DNA from: Marinisporobacter balticus
Lineage (GTDB): Bacteria > Bacillota > Clostridia > Peptostreptococcales > Thermotaleaceae
Direction of reading: 5' to 3'
Assembly (NCBI RefSeq): GCF_004345705.1
Contig: NZ_SLWV01000043.1
Location: 1-15,964, forward strand
DNA length: 15,964 nucleotides
Part shown: piece by piece, positions 6,475 to 14,168 of the stretch
How the letters are laid out: each line of letters starts with the position of its first letter
How positions within the stretch are numbered: the first letter of the stretch is position 1
Notes under the pieces: model-generated
Told to the model about the DNA's origin: nothing
Seen by the model: the letters and a program-made list of their open reading frames with translations, nothing else
The model's database searches: none
Made by a program: the position numbers and the translations under genes

Positions 6475-6590
6475 ATCAAAGCATTAAGATGGGATGGAAA
6501 AGGATTGTACTTACTACAAGAAATTTAGTAGAAAATATGAAGTTTCAGTGGCCAAAAACGAAAGGAGATCTTAGAGATATAAAAAGATAA
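6475..6590 (+). pseudogene. Remnant of an IS66 tnpB gene, frameshifted
   Basis: Bases 6475-6503 encode IKALRWDGKG in one frame. Bases 6504-6587 then encode IVLTTRNLVENMKFQWPKT... in another, ending at TAA 6588-6590. Both match the middle of the intact TnpB at 1425-1796 (IKALRWDGNGFVLATKNLVENMKFQWPKT). A hand alignment gives about 87% nucleotide identity over ~110 bases, with one T missing at the frame change. The fragment is on the opposite strand from the complete copy, so the two IS66 sequences are inverted and bracket 2.2-6.5 kb. Its end overlaps the T-run side of the guaA terminator. Confidence 0.85.
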
Positions 6591-6643
6591 AAAATAGGTA
6601 ACTATGAGCATATAAATGCTAGATATGCATCATAATTACCTAT
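6588..6643 (-). terminator. Terminator of the guaBA operon
   Basis: On the minus strand the arms 6643-6623 and 6613-6594 form a stem of about 20 bp with one G.U pair and one bulged T around a 9-base loop. A run of six T follows (6593-6588). It begins only 6 bases after the guaA stop codon. Confidence 0.85.
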
Positions 6644-6648
6644 AACTC

Positions 6649-8184
6649 CTACTCCCACTCAATCGTTGAAGGTGGCTTACTCGTAATATCGTAAACAATT
6701 CGATTTACATTGTCTACTTCATTTACAATTCGATTTGAAATCTTCTCAAGTACTTCATAAGGGATTCTTGCCCAATCACTCGTCATACCATCGCTACTTG
6801 TTACTGCTCTTAATGCTACTGTATGGCTATAGGTTCTTTCATCCCCCATCACCCCAACACTTTTGATATTAGGTAGCGCTGTGAAGTACTGCCATATTTC
6901 TCTATGAAGATTTGCTTTTCTAATCTCATCTCTAAGAATAGCATCTGATTCTCTTACAATATGAAGCTTATCTTCTGTAATCTCACCAAGAACCCTAATA
7001 GCTAGTCCTGGTCCGGGGAAAGGTTGTCTCCACACAACTTCTTCTGGAATTCCTAATTCTTCTCCAACTTTTCTTACCTCATCTTTGAACAATTGTCTTA
7101 GTGGCTCAATTAAAGAAAATTCTATATCTTCTGGAAGTCCACCTACATTGTGATGACTTTTAATAACCGATGCTGTATCTGTTCCACTCTCAATTACATC
7201 TGGATAAACCGTTCCTTGTACAAGATAGTCCATTTTTCCAAGTTTATTTGATTCTTCTTCAAATACACGAATAAATTCTTCTCCAATAATCTTTCTTTTT
7301 GTCTCAGGATCTGTTACCCCTTTTAGTTTTCCTAGAAATCTTTCTTGTGCATTGACTCTTATTAATTTCATATGGAACTTTTCTTTAAAAAGTTTTTCTA
7401 CTTGATCGCCTTCATCTTTTCTAAGAAGTCCATGGTCTACAAAGATACATGTTAATTGATCTCCGATTGCTTCATGGACCATCACTGCTGCAACAGATGA
7501 ATCTACCCCGCCTGATAAGGCACATAATACGGTTTTGTCTCCTACCTTTTCTTTGATTTCCTTAATACTAGCTTCTGTAAAATTATGCATATCCCAATCT
7601 CCACTACATCCACATACCTCATATAGGAAGTTCTTAATCATTTCTCTTCCATATTCAGAATGCTCTACTTCAGGATGGAATTGGACTGCATATAATTTCT
7701 TTTCGCAATTTTTCATAGCTGCTACTGGGCAATGATCTGTTGTCGCTGTAATTTCAAAGCCAACAGGTGCTACTTCTATATAATCCGTATGACTCATCCA
7801 CCATTTTGAATGGTTCTTAAGATCAACAAATATGTCTTCACCATTTTTTATATTTAATTCTACTCTTCCGTATTCTCTTGTTTTTGCTTTGGTTACTTTC
7901 CCACCAAATAGATGGGCCATTAATTGTCCACCATAGCAGATTCCAAGTATAGGAATACCTAGTTCAAATATTTCTTTTCCAATCGTTGGTGCATTTTCAA
8001 CGTACGCACTTGCAGGTCCTCCTGTGAAGATAATTCCCTTTGGATTTTTCTCTTTGATTTTATCTATTGGTGTCTTATAAGAAACGACCTCGCAATATAC
8101 ATTTTTTTCTCTTACACGTCTTGCAATTAACTCCTTGTATTGTCCACCAAAATCTATAACAAGTACTAATTCATGGTTTTTCAT
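6649..8184 (-). CDS. guaA: GMP synthase (glutamine-hydrolysing)
   Basis: GuaA converts XMP to GMP using ATP and glutamine, the last step of guanine nucleotide synthesis in the cytosol. The 511-residue length is standard. The N-terminal class I glutamine amidotransferase domain shows GICYGGQ with nucleophile C83 and FHPEVEH with the His/Glu of the triad (about 169/171). The ATP-pyrophosphatase domain has the LSGGVDSS loop (about residue 224), and the C-terminal dimerisation domain ends in KPPSTIEWE. An AAAGGAGG site overlapping the guaB stop sets the ATG at 8184, 11 bases downstream of guaB, so the two are cotranscribed and controlled by the guanine riboswitch upstream of guaB. Nothing in the sequence suggests a defect. 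Confidence 0.98.
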   Translation of the reverse strand: MKNHELVLVIDFGGQYKELIARRVREKNVYCEVVSYKTPIDKIKEKNPKGIIFTGGPASAYVENAPTIGKEIFELGIPILGICYGGQLMAHLFGGKVTKAKTREYGRVELNIKNGEDIFVDLKNHSKWWMSHTDYIEVAPVGFEITATTDHCPVAAMKNCEKKLYAVQFHPEVEHSEYGREMIKNFLYEVCGCSGDWDMHNFTEASIKEIKEKVGDKTVLCALSGGVDSSVAAVMVHEAIGDQLTCIFVDHGLLRKDEGDQVEKLFKEKFHMKLIRVNAQERFLGKLKGVTDPETKRKIIGEEFIRVFEEESNKLGKMDYLVQGTVYPDVIESGTDTASVIKSHHNVGGLPEDIEFSLIEPLRQLFKDEVRKVGEELGIPEEVVWRQPFPGPGLAIRVLGEITEDKLHIVRESDAILRDEIRKANLHREIWQYFTALPNIKSVGVMGDERTYSHTVALRAVTSSDGMTSDWARIPYEVLEKISNRIVNEVDNVNRIVYDITSKPPSTIEWE

Positions 8185-8195
8185 AGCTTCCTCCT

Positions 8196-9656
8196 TTAAC
8201 CTCTTACACTATAATTTGGTGCTTCTTTTGTAATACTAATATCATGTGGATGACTTTCTTGAAGAGAAGCCGCTGTAATTTTAACGAACTTTCCATTATC
8301 TCTTAGGTCTTTTATCGTAGCTGTTCCGCAATAGCCCATTCCAGCTCTTAGTCCTCCAACCATTTGATAGATAATATCTTTTAATTTCCCTCTGTATGGA
8401 ACCATTCCTTCTACGCCCTCTGGTACTAGCTTTTTAGCATCTTCTTGGAAGTATCGATCTTTACTTCCTGCAGCCATTGCGCTCATAGAGCCCATTCCTC
8501 TATATGTTTTAAAGTTTCTTCCTTTATAGATTACAGTCTCCCCTGGACTTTCTTCAGTTCCAGCAAATAATGAACCCATCATACAAACATCTGCCCCAGC
8601 AGCAATTGCTTTTGGAATATCTCCTGAATATTTAATGCCCCCATCAGCAATAATTGGAATATCATATTTTTTCGCAACACATGCACAATCATATACAGCT
8701 GTAATTTGCGGTATCCCAATCCCTGCAACTACGCGCGTTGTACAAATAGAACCAGGTCCTATTCCTACTTTTACAGCATCTGCTCCAGCAATTATTAATT
8801 CCTCTGTCGCCTCACCTGTTGCCACATTTCCTACAATCAGTTGTGTATCAGCGAAAACGGATTTCATTTTCTTAACTGCATCGATTACCCCTTGCGAATG
8901 ACCATGCGCCGTATCGATAACAATTACATCTACACCAGATTTTATGAGTGCTTCTGCTCGCTTAAGCATATCTCCTGTAATACCAATAGCAGCGCCTACC
9001 AATAATCTTCCACGCGCATCTTTTGCTGAATTTGGATATTGTATTGCCTTTTCAATATCCTTTATTGTAATCAGACCCTTTAAGTATCCTTCATCATCTA
9101 CAATAGGAAGCTTTTCTATTTTTCTGCTTTTTAGTACCTTTTCAGCTTCATCCATAGAGATCCCTTCTCTTGCTGTAACAAGATTTTCTTTTGTCATGGC
9201 ATCTGCTATTTTTTTATTGATATCATTTTCAAATCTTATATCTCTGTTTGTAAGGATTCCTACCAATTTTTTATTTTCATCAGTTATAGGTACCCCTGAT
9301 ATATGATATCTTTCCATTAACTCTAATGCATCCCCAATCACATGCGCTGGTGATAAATAAAAAGGGTCTACAATGACACCATGTTCGCTCCTTTTTACCT
9401 TGTCTACTTCTAGTGCTTGTACTTCAATAGACATGTTCTTATGAATAATGCCGATGCCACCTTCTCTAGCCATAGCAATGGCTAATTTTGCTTCTGTTAC
9501 TGTATCCATGCCAGCACTCATTAATGGAATATTTAATTTAATTTTTTTTGTGAGGCTTGTTTTTGTATCTACATCCTTTGGCAATACATTTGATTTTTGT
9601 GGCACTAATAATACATCATCGAAGGTTAAACCTTCTTTTACAAATTTCCCTTCCAT
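8196..9656 (-). CDS. guaB: IMP dehydrogenase
   Basis: GuaB oxidises IMP to XMP with NAD+, the committed step toward GMP. The product has 486 residues, usual for bacterial IMPDH. The barrel starts with LTFDDVLLVP (10-19). The CBS-domain pair is inserted at about residues 95-205 (HVIGDALELMERYHISGVP and LPIVDDEGYLKGLITIKD). The catalytic loop GPGSICTTR has the nucleophile C305, and the flap region contains RGMGSMSAM. The start chosen is the ATG at 9656, preceded by AAGGAAGGG. An in-frame extension up to 9764 lies within the riboswitch terminator and is not coding. It is the first gene of guaBA, transcribed divergently from the unknown gene at 10116. Confidence 0.98.
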   Translation of the reverse strand: MEGKFVKEGLTFDDVLLVPQKSNVLPKDVDTKTSLTKKIKLNIPLMSAGMDTVTEAKLAIAMAREGGIGIIHKNMSIEVQALEVDKVKRSEHGVIVDPFYLSPAHVIGDALELMERYHISGVPITDENKKLVGILTNRDIRFENDINKKIADAMTKENLVTAREGISMDEAEKVLKSRKIEKLPIVDDEGYLKGLITIKDIEKAIQYPNSAKDARGRLLVGAAIGITGDMLKRAEALIKSGVDVIVIDTAHGHSQGVIDAVKKMKSVFADTQLIVGNVATGEATEELIIAGADAVKVGIGPGSICTTRVVAGIGIPQITAVYDCACVAKKYDIPIIADGGIKYSGDIPKAIAAGADVCMMGSLFAGTEESPGETVIYKGRNFKTYRGMGSMSAMAAGSKDRYFQEDAKKLVPEGVEGMVPYRGKLKDIIYQMVGGLRAGMGYCGTATIKDLRDNGKFVKITAASLQESHPHDISITKEAPNYSVRG

Positions 9657-9713
9657 ATAACCCTTCCTTTCTATGCGCCTATGCTTTATTTTTATAGTTT
9701 TTCCATTGTATGC

Positions 9714-9758
9714 AAAAAAATCCATGCATATTTCAAGAGTGAAATTATTACATGGATT
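9714..9758 (-). terminator. Riboswitch-controlled terminator before guaB
   Basis: On the minus strand AATCCATG (9758-9751) pairs with CATGGATT (9726-9719), and an inner ATTTCA/TGAAAT stem closes a CTCT loop. A run of seven T follows (9720-9714). The 5' half of this hairpin (9751-9737) can instead pair with 9800-9786, next to the aptamer. Confidence 0.88.
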
Positions 9759-9800
9759 ATCCATAAAGCTCTTCCCATTTCATGTATAACAATTCCACTC
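9737..9800 (-). promoter_or_regulatory. Antiterminator pairing of the guanine riboswitch
   Basis: On the minus-strand RNA, GAGUGGAAUUGUUAU (9800-9786) can pair over 15 positions, three of them G.U, with GUAAUAAUUUCACUC (9751-9737). The first strand shares GAG with the 3' strand of aptamer stem P1. The second is the 5' part of the terminator. The two structures are mutually exclusive: guanine binding stabilises P1 and allows the terminator to form. Confidence 0.82.
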
Positions 9801-9863
9801 ATAGTTAGATTATTTAAGGTAATCTTGTAGAAACATCCAGCCTTATTCTTAGATATATATGAG
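9798..9863 (-). ncRNA. Guanine-class purine riboswitch aptamer
   Basis: The minus-strand sequence has the purine-riboswitch layout. P1 is CUCAUA (9863-9858) with UAUGAG (9803-9798). P2 has loop AAUAAGG, the junction is GUUUCUAC, and P3 is a perfect AGAUUA/UAAUCU stem with loop CCUUAAA. The GG of loop 2 and CC of loop 3 can make the conserved kissing contact. The specificity base in the 3' junction (AACUAUG) is C, as in guanine-binding members, not the U of adenine binders. P2 contains a bulged A, slightly unusual. Its position between the promoter and guaB, with a downstream terminator, indicates guanine repression of guaBA. Confidence 0.92.
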
Positions 9864-9889
9864 GGTGCACAATATTTATTTTTCTATAT

Positions 9890-9918
9890 AACGTATCAAA
9901 TATAGCTTATTCTGTCAA
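9890..9918 (-). promoter_or_regulatory. Promoter of the guaBA operon
   Basis: On the minus strand a perfect TTGACA (9918-9913) is followed after 17 bases by TACGTT (9895-9890), with an extended TGA just before. Transcription would start about 20 bases before the riboswitch aptamer. The -10 box is imperfect; an alternative TATATA lies slightly downstream. Confidence 0.7.
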
Positions 9919-10041
9919 TACGAATGCCAAAAATACAGCGCTAACAAGTAAATTTATTTTATTTCGGCGAAAAGATTCGAGTAACCTTGAAGATATTATT
10001 ACATCCTGTATTTTTTAATGAATTTTAATTTCTGAGATTTG
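9919..10041. other. Divergent intergenic region between guaB and the 388-aa gene
   Basis: Between the two divergent promoters I see AT-rich sequence without a gene, clear operator or strong hairpin. Confidence 0.5.
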
Positions 10042-10050
10042 TGGTAAAAT
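10042..10050 (+). promoter_or_regulatory. Extended -10 promoter of the 388-aa gene
   Basis: TG-G-TAAAAT (10042-10050) is an extended -10 element about 65 bases before the start codon. The -35 region is weak. Confidence 0.5.
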
Positions 10051-10115
10051 AGATGGAGAAGTTTTATGAAATAATAAAATATATGTAGACACAGTAGTTG
10101 TAGAAGGAGATGAAA

Positions 10116-11282
10116 ATGGGCAAAAATAAATTTAAGGTAATTAAAGGTACAAAAAATCAAGATATTGATAGGGCGTACCGTTTTATAAAGGCAGATGTAA
10201 CGAATACGAGACTAATGGGGGTTGTAGGACTTCGTATTACATGGGAACGAGAAGATGGACAACTTTTTCATCAATTTTTCCATTTGGATGCAGAAGAATA
10301 TGGGTTAGATGATTATGAAAGTAGCATAGGGGGAGATAGAAAACAGCTTGGAACAATCGCTGCAAAAATGATGGGTGGATTAGGGGGAGACTTTGTTTCT
10401 ATAAATGAAAGCGATGCAAAATATCTTCTACAAAGGTTTGTATGTAAGAATAAAAAAAATGGTTCACCACTGCCTGATCTAGAATGGGAATATAATTTTA
10501 TGCTGAAAGAGGATGTAAATTTATCAGAAGAGGAAAAGCAAAGATTATGGGGCAAAATTTGTGAAGAAATCCATTCACCTACTCAGATTATCAATTATTT
10601 TATTATGCGATCAGTAGGAATGGATGACGAAGCTATAGCTTATTTATCGTTAAATAATGAGATCGATTATAAATTAGTAAACAAACCATCTACATTGCTA
10701 AAAAATGTAATTGAGATGGACCAAGATGGGCAAGGATTTACTTATATTACAGAATCGCTTATTGATGAAGAGGATGAATATAAAATGGTCGTATCAGAAA
10801 TAAAAATCATCCATAAAGAAAATAAAGTTAAAGTAGAAAAGGCGGAAATAAAATCTATTATGAAGATTACGGGTAGAGAAGCAGCCTTTGCGCTACTAAA
10901 AAAAGAACATCTGCTTGTATATGATGTAAGAGATATGGGAAAAGTGATGGGGCTATTGGAAAAAGAGAAACCCCATGCAATGAAAAATAGTTATGAATTC
11001 GGATATTTATATACGGAGTTTAATCCTACGAATGCACATGTAAACTGTAAAACATATTATTTAAATGAAGATATTTATGGCATTTATTATATTACAACTG
11101 CAGATCAATTAGTGGTAGCAGCCTATGATCAAGAAAAAATAGATAAAATAGAAAATGACTTAGAAAATATATTTGGAGAATCAATAGAATTAGAAGAAAT
11201 TATGGATTTAGACAATTCTCTTTTATATGAGTTTGTCCATAGTGCGTATGATAATATATTTGATTTTTTGGATGAAGAATAA
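10116..11282 (+). CDS. Conserved-looking acidic protein of unknown function, 388 aa
   Basis: I do not recognise a family. The start is the ATG at 10116, six bases after AAGGAG; an earlier in-frame ATG at 10110 touches that site. There is no signal peptide or membrane segment, so it is probably cytosolic. The N-terminal ~110 residues look like a mixed alpha/beta domain with WEREDGQLFHQFFHLDAEEYGLDDYE, and a glycine-rich KMMGGLGGDFVSI follows. The middle has ITESLIDEEDEYKMVVSEIKI. The last third (from about residue 250) has GREAAFALLKKEHLLVYDVRD and a very acidic C-terminus ending FDFLDEE. No catalytic motif is evident. Codon use and base composition match its neighbours, so it is probably a resident gene. 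It sits alone between guaB (divergent) and pyrF, about 190 bases upstream of the latter. Confidence 0.85.
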   Translation: MGKNKFKVIKGTKNQDIDRAYRFIKADVTNTRLMGVVGLRITWEREDGQLFHQFFHLDAEEYGLDDYESSIGGDRKQLGTIAAKMMGGLGGDFVSINESDAKYLLQRFVCKNKKNGSPLPDLEWEYNFMLKEDVNLSEEEKQRLWGKICEEIHSPTQIINYFIMRSVGMDDEAIAYLSLNNEIDYKLVNKPSTLLKNVIEMDQDGQGFTYITESLIDEEDEYKMVVSEIKIIHKENKVKVEKAEIKSIMKITGREAAFALLKKEHLLVYDVRDMGKVMGLLEKEKPHAMKNSYEFGYLYTEFNPTNAHVNCKTYYLNEDIYGIYYITTADQLVVAAYDQEKIDKIENDLENIFGESIELEEIMDLDNSLLYEFVHSAYDNIFDFLDEE

Positions 11283-11283
11283 G

Positions 11284-11313
11284 TTGACAGAACTTAAAAT
11301 TATGTGATAACAT
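11284..11313 (+). promoter_or_regulatory. Promoter of the pyrFKD operon
   Basis: A perfect TTGACA (11284-11289) is followed after 18 bases by TAACAT (11308-11313), with an extended TGA element. It starts one base after the upstream gene's stop codon and would begin transcription about 15 bases before the PyrR-binding hairpin. Confidence 0.75.
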
Positions 11314-11333
11314 GATAAAAATGAATAATGAAG

Positions 11334-11440
11334 CCTTTAATTTGGTCCAGAGAGGCCGAAAAGGACGGAATATGACGATACAAGAATAGGTATCTGTATT
11401 TGTTATAAAATTTTGCGACCTTTTGCTTCTGGCAGGAGGT
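11334..11440 (+). promoter_or_regulatory. PyrR-dependent attenuator of the pyr operon
   Basis: The segment 11334-11364 contains the PyrR binding-loop signature (GGTCCAGAGAGGCCGAAAAGG) closed by CCTTT/AAAGG. In B. subtilis and relatives, UMP-bound PyrR stabilises this anti-antiterminator. The antiterminator would be AAAAGGaCG (11359-11367) pairing with CGaCCTTTT (11416-11424), with one A.A mismatch. That strand is also the 5' arm of the terminator at 11418-11440. High UMP therefore should stop transcription before pyrF. pyrR itself is not in the window, so the regulator must act from elsewhere. Confidence 0.88.
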
Positions 11441-11446
11441 TTTTTG
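11418..11446 (+). terminator. Attenuator terminator before pyrF
   Basis: The 9-bp stem ACCTTTTGC (11418-11426) / GCAGGAGGT (11432-11440) has two G.U pairs and the loop TTCTG. A run of T follows (11441-11445). The AGGAGG in its 3' arm looks like a ribosome binding site but no start codon follows at a useful distance. Confidence 0.8.
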
Positions 11447-11470
11447 TTATATATAGAGGGAGGGTACGAT

Positions 11471-12415
11471 ATGTTCATAGATGCTTTAGTAAAAGAAATA
11501 AAAAATAAAAAATGTAATATTGTTGTGGGTTTAGATCCAAGGATTGGATCTATTCCAGAGGGTGTAAAAAATAAATATTTCAAGGAATGTGGGCATACGA
11601 TAAAGGCGGCAGCTGAAGCTATACTGGAATTCAACAAAGAAATCATAGACAATGTATATGATTTTGTACCAGCAGTAAAACCTCAAATTGCCTTTTATGA
11701 ACAATATGGAGTAGAAGGATTAAGGGCATATATGAAAACTTGTAAATATGCAAAGGAAAAGGGAATGCTTGTTATAGGGGATATTAAAAGAGGTGATATT
11801 GGAAGCACTTCTGTGGCTTATTCAAATGCTCATTTGGGAAACATAGATATAGAAGGAACTATACATGAGACATTTGCTGTGGATGCCATTACTGTGAATC
11901 CTTATATGGGTGGGGATACTTTAGAGGAATTTATGAAAGATATAAAGGAAAAAGAGAAGGGCATGTTTGTACTTGTGAAAACATCCAATAAAGGATCAGG
12001 GCAACTCCAAGACTTAGAAGTTAACGGGAAAAAAATATATGAGGTTGTTGCTGGTTTGGTAAATGATTTAAGCCAGCAATCTATTGGAAAATGTGGATAT
12101 GCTTCTGTTGGTGCTGTGGTTGGCGCAACTTATCCAGAACAATCTAGAACCTTGAGAAAATTAATGAAAGAATCATACTTTCTTGTGCCAGGATATGGCG
12201 CACAAGGGGCTACTGTAGAGGATATAGTAGATTGTTTTAATGAGGATGGATTAGGCGCTATTATTAATTCATCTCGTGGAATTATATTTGCATACCAAAA
12301 AAGTGAAAAAGGTTATACCGCAGAAAAATATGGTCAAGCAGCAAGGCAAGAAGCATTAGAGATGAGGGACGCGATCAATAAAGGATTAGAAACTGTTGAG
12401 AAATGCTACTGGTAA
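11471..12415 (+). CDS. pyrF: Orotidine 5'-phosphate decarboxylase
   Basis: PyrF decarboxylates OMP to UMP, the last step of de novo pyrimidine synthesis. The 314-residue product is of the longer PyrF subfamily (type 2, about 300 residues) found in Clostridia and actinobacteria. Catalytic features are visible: LDPR (21-24), AVKPQ (68-72) and the hallmark DIKRGD (104-109), whose D-x-K-x-x-D supplies catalytic Asp and Lys residues. VNPYMGGDTLEEF, GATYPEQ and the phosphate-binding VPGYGAQG follow. The ATG at 11471 follows GAGGGAGGG, and longer in-frame starts run into the attenuator terminator. It is the first gene of pyrFKD. Its stop overlaps the ribosome binding site of pyrK. Confidence 0.96.
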   Translation: MFIDALVKEIKNKKCNIVVGLDPRIGSIPEGVKNKYFKECGHTIKAAAEAILEFNKEIIDNVYDFVPAVKPQIAFYEQYGVEGLRAYMKTCKYAKEKGMLVIGDIKRGDIGSTSVAYSNAHLGNIDIEGTIHETFAVDAITVNPYMGGDTLEEFMKDIKEKEKGMFVLVKTSNKGSGQLQDLEVNGKKIYEVVAGLVNDLSQQSIGKCGYASVGAVVGATYPEQSRTLRKLMKESYFLVPGYGAQGATVEDIVDCFNEDGLGAIINSSRGIIFAYQKSEKGYTAEKYGQAARQEALEMRDAINKGLETVEKCYW

Positions 12416-12427
12416 GGAGGAGATAAT

Positions 12428-13198
12428 TTGAAAGATCGATTATTTTGTAAAGTATTAGAAAATATTGAGATTGCATCAAATATTTATAAAATAGAAATAG
12501 AAAAAGTAGAAATGCTTCAGAATATTAAGGCTGGACAATTTTTGAATATAAAATGTGATGATGCGTTACTTTTAAGAAGACCTATCAGCATTAGCTATGT
12601 AGAGACGGATCGTATAGGGCTAGTGATTCGGAAATCCGGAAAAGGTACAGTTGTTTTGTGTAATAAAAGAAAGGGAGAAATGTTAGATGTATTAGGCCCT
12701 CTTGGAAATGGCTTTACTATTGATGAAAAAGAGCAGCGTGTGATTGTTATTGGTGGAGGAATCGGTACGGCACCACTACTTGAGCTAGTAAAAAGATTAG
12801 AGGGAAAAGATGTGACGGTTTTGTTAGGGTATAAAACAGAACCTTATTTAGTAAATGAATTTGAGGAATATGTAAGAGATGTAAAGGTCGCAACAGAGGA
12901 TGGTAGTTTCGGGCATAAAGGATATGTTACGGAGTTATTCATAGAAGCTATAAAAGAAAACAGCGCAGAGATGGTGTATGCTTGTGGGCCAGAGATCATG
13001 CTAAAAGAAGTACAGAGGATATGTAGTAAATATGAAGTAAAATCCCAAATATCTATTGAAGAAAGAATGGCTTGTGGTGTAGGGGCCTGTTTGGTATGTA
13101 CGTGTAAGGTAAAAGCAGAAGAAAAAGGCGTTAAATATGTAAGGACTTGCAAGGATGGGCCTGTATTCTCTGGAGAAGAGGTGATTTTTCATGACTAA
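12428..13198 (+). CDS. pyrK: Dihydroorotate dehydrogenase B electron-transfer subunit
   Basis: PyrK carries electrons from the PyrD flavin to NAD+ through FAD and a [2Fe-2S] cluster in the class 1B heterotetramer. The FAD-binding motif RRPISIS (50-56), the nucleotide-binding IGGGIGTAPLLEL (108-120), the YACGPE motif (184-189) and cluster ligands C216, C221, C224 and C241 are all visible. The length of 256 residues is usual. The start codon is TTG at 12428, seven bases after AAGGAGG (12414-12420), which itself overlaps the pyrF stop. No ATG is nearby. The 3' end overlaps pyrD by eight bases, consistent with tightly coupled synthesis of the two subunits. Confidence 0.96.
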   Translation: MKDRLFCKVLENIEIASNIYKIEIEKVEMLQNIKAGQFLNIKCDDALLLRRPISISYVETDRIGLVIRKSGKGTVVLCNKRKGEMLDVLGPLGNGFTIDEKEQRVIVIGGGIGTAPLLELVKRLEGKDVTVLLGYKTEPYLVNEFEEYVRDVKVATEDGSFGHKGYVTELFIEAIKENSAEMVYACGPEIMLKEVQRICSKYEVKSQISIEERMACGVGACLVCTCKVKAEEKGVKYVRTCKDGPVFSGEEVIFHD

Positions 13199-14105
13199 GA
13201 TAGATATGTGCGTAGATTTAAATGGATTTAAAATGAAAAACCCTGTTACAGTTGCTTCAGGAACCTTTGGATTTGGGAGAGAGTATGCTGAATATGTGGA
13301 TTTAAATCAGATTGGTGCGATTTCCGTAAAGGGGTTGACCCTAGAAGAAAGACAAGGAAATCCTACGCCCAGAGTTGTAGAGACGCCAATGGGCATGATT
13401 AATAGTGTAGGACTTCAAAATCCAGGAGTCGAATATTTCATAAAGCATGAATTGCCGTATCTTTCACAATTTGATACCAAAATTATTGCAAATATCAATG
13501 GAAATACGATAGAAGAATATTGCAAGATGGCAGAAATATTATCGAAAACTTCTGTAGATGCACTAGAACTTAATATTTCTTGTCCAAATGTAAAGAGCGG
13601 TGGGGTAGCGTTTGGAATAAATCCAGACATGGTGTACAAGGTAACAAAAAGTGTGAGAGAAAACTGTGGGAAATATTTAATTGTGAAATTGAGTCCAAAT
13701 GTATCAGATATAAAAGAAATAGGGATTGCTGCAGAAAATGGAGGTGCTGATTGTATTTCTTTGATTAATACGCTTATTGGAATGGGGATTGATATTGAAA
13801 CACAAAAGCCAATACTTGCAAGAGGTAGTGGTGGGTTATCAGGACCTGCAGTGAAGCCAGTAGCTGTTCGTATGGTGTATGAAGTGACTAAAGTAGTAAA
13901 TATACCTGTGATCGGTATGGGCGGTATTATGGATTATGCGGATGCAGTTGAATTTTTCCTAGCAGGAGCGGATGCGATATCAGTAGGAACAGCAAATTTT
14001 ATAAATCCTAAAGTGACAATGGATATTCTAAAAGGGATAGAAGGGTATATGGAGAGGAAAGGATATACTTGCGTAAAAGAATTTGTAGGAAAGTTGGATT
14101 TTTAG
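13191..14105 (+). CDS. pyrD: Dihydroorotate dehydrogenase, class 1B catalytic subunit
   Basis: PyrD (PyrDB type) oxidises dihydroorotate to orotate using FMN and passes electrons to PyrK. The 304-residue barrel shows VASGTFGFG (21-29), KGLTLEERQGNPTPR (47-61), NSVGLQNPG (71-79), the catalytic cysteine C131 in NISCPN, VKLSPNV, and the FMN-phosphate-binding GMGGI and VGTANF. A cysteine at the active base position and the adjacent pyrK both mark it as class 1B rather than the membrane quinone-linked class 2. The ATG at 13191 lies inside the end of pyrK. It is the last gene of the operon: a strong terminator follows, and pyrE is not adjacent. Confidence 0.97.
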   Translation: MTKIDMCVDLNGFKMKNPVTVASGTFGFGREYAEYVDLNQIGAISVKGLTLEERQGNPTPRVVETPMGMINSVGLQNPGVEYFIKHELPYLSQFDTKIIANINGNTIEEYCKMAEILSKTSVDALELNISCPNVKSGGVAFGINPDMVYKVTKSVRENCGKYLIVKLSPNVSDIKEIGIAAENGGADCISLINTLIGMGIDIETQKPILARGSGGLSGPAVKPVAVRMVYEVTKVVNIPVIGMGGIMDYADAVEFFLAGADAISVGTANFINPKVTMDILKGIEGYMERKGYTCVKEFVGKLDF

Positions 14106-14168
14106 ATTAGCGTGGAATTGTATGAAATTTGAAATACAAAGCGTGTAAATTTTGATAATGCGCGAGTT

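Noticed and set aside
6147..6479. 110-codon minus-strand open frame starting in the IS66 remnant
   Set aside because: The first ~30 residues look protein-like, but no family is recognised, the frame crosses the dehydratase terminator and enters its 3' end, and no ribosome binding site is clear.
9657..9764. N-terminal extension of guaB to 9764
   Set aside because: It would translate the riboswitch terminator. The ATG at 9656 has a good ribosome binding site and gives the usual IMPDH N-terminus.
11432..11440. AGGAGG as the ribosome binding site of a longer pyrF
   Set aside because: It is the 3' arm of the attenuator terminator and no start codon follows at a useful distance. GAGGGAGGG before 11471 fits pyrF.
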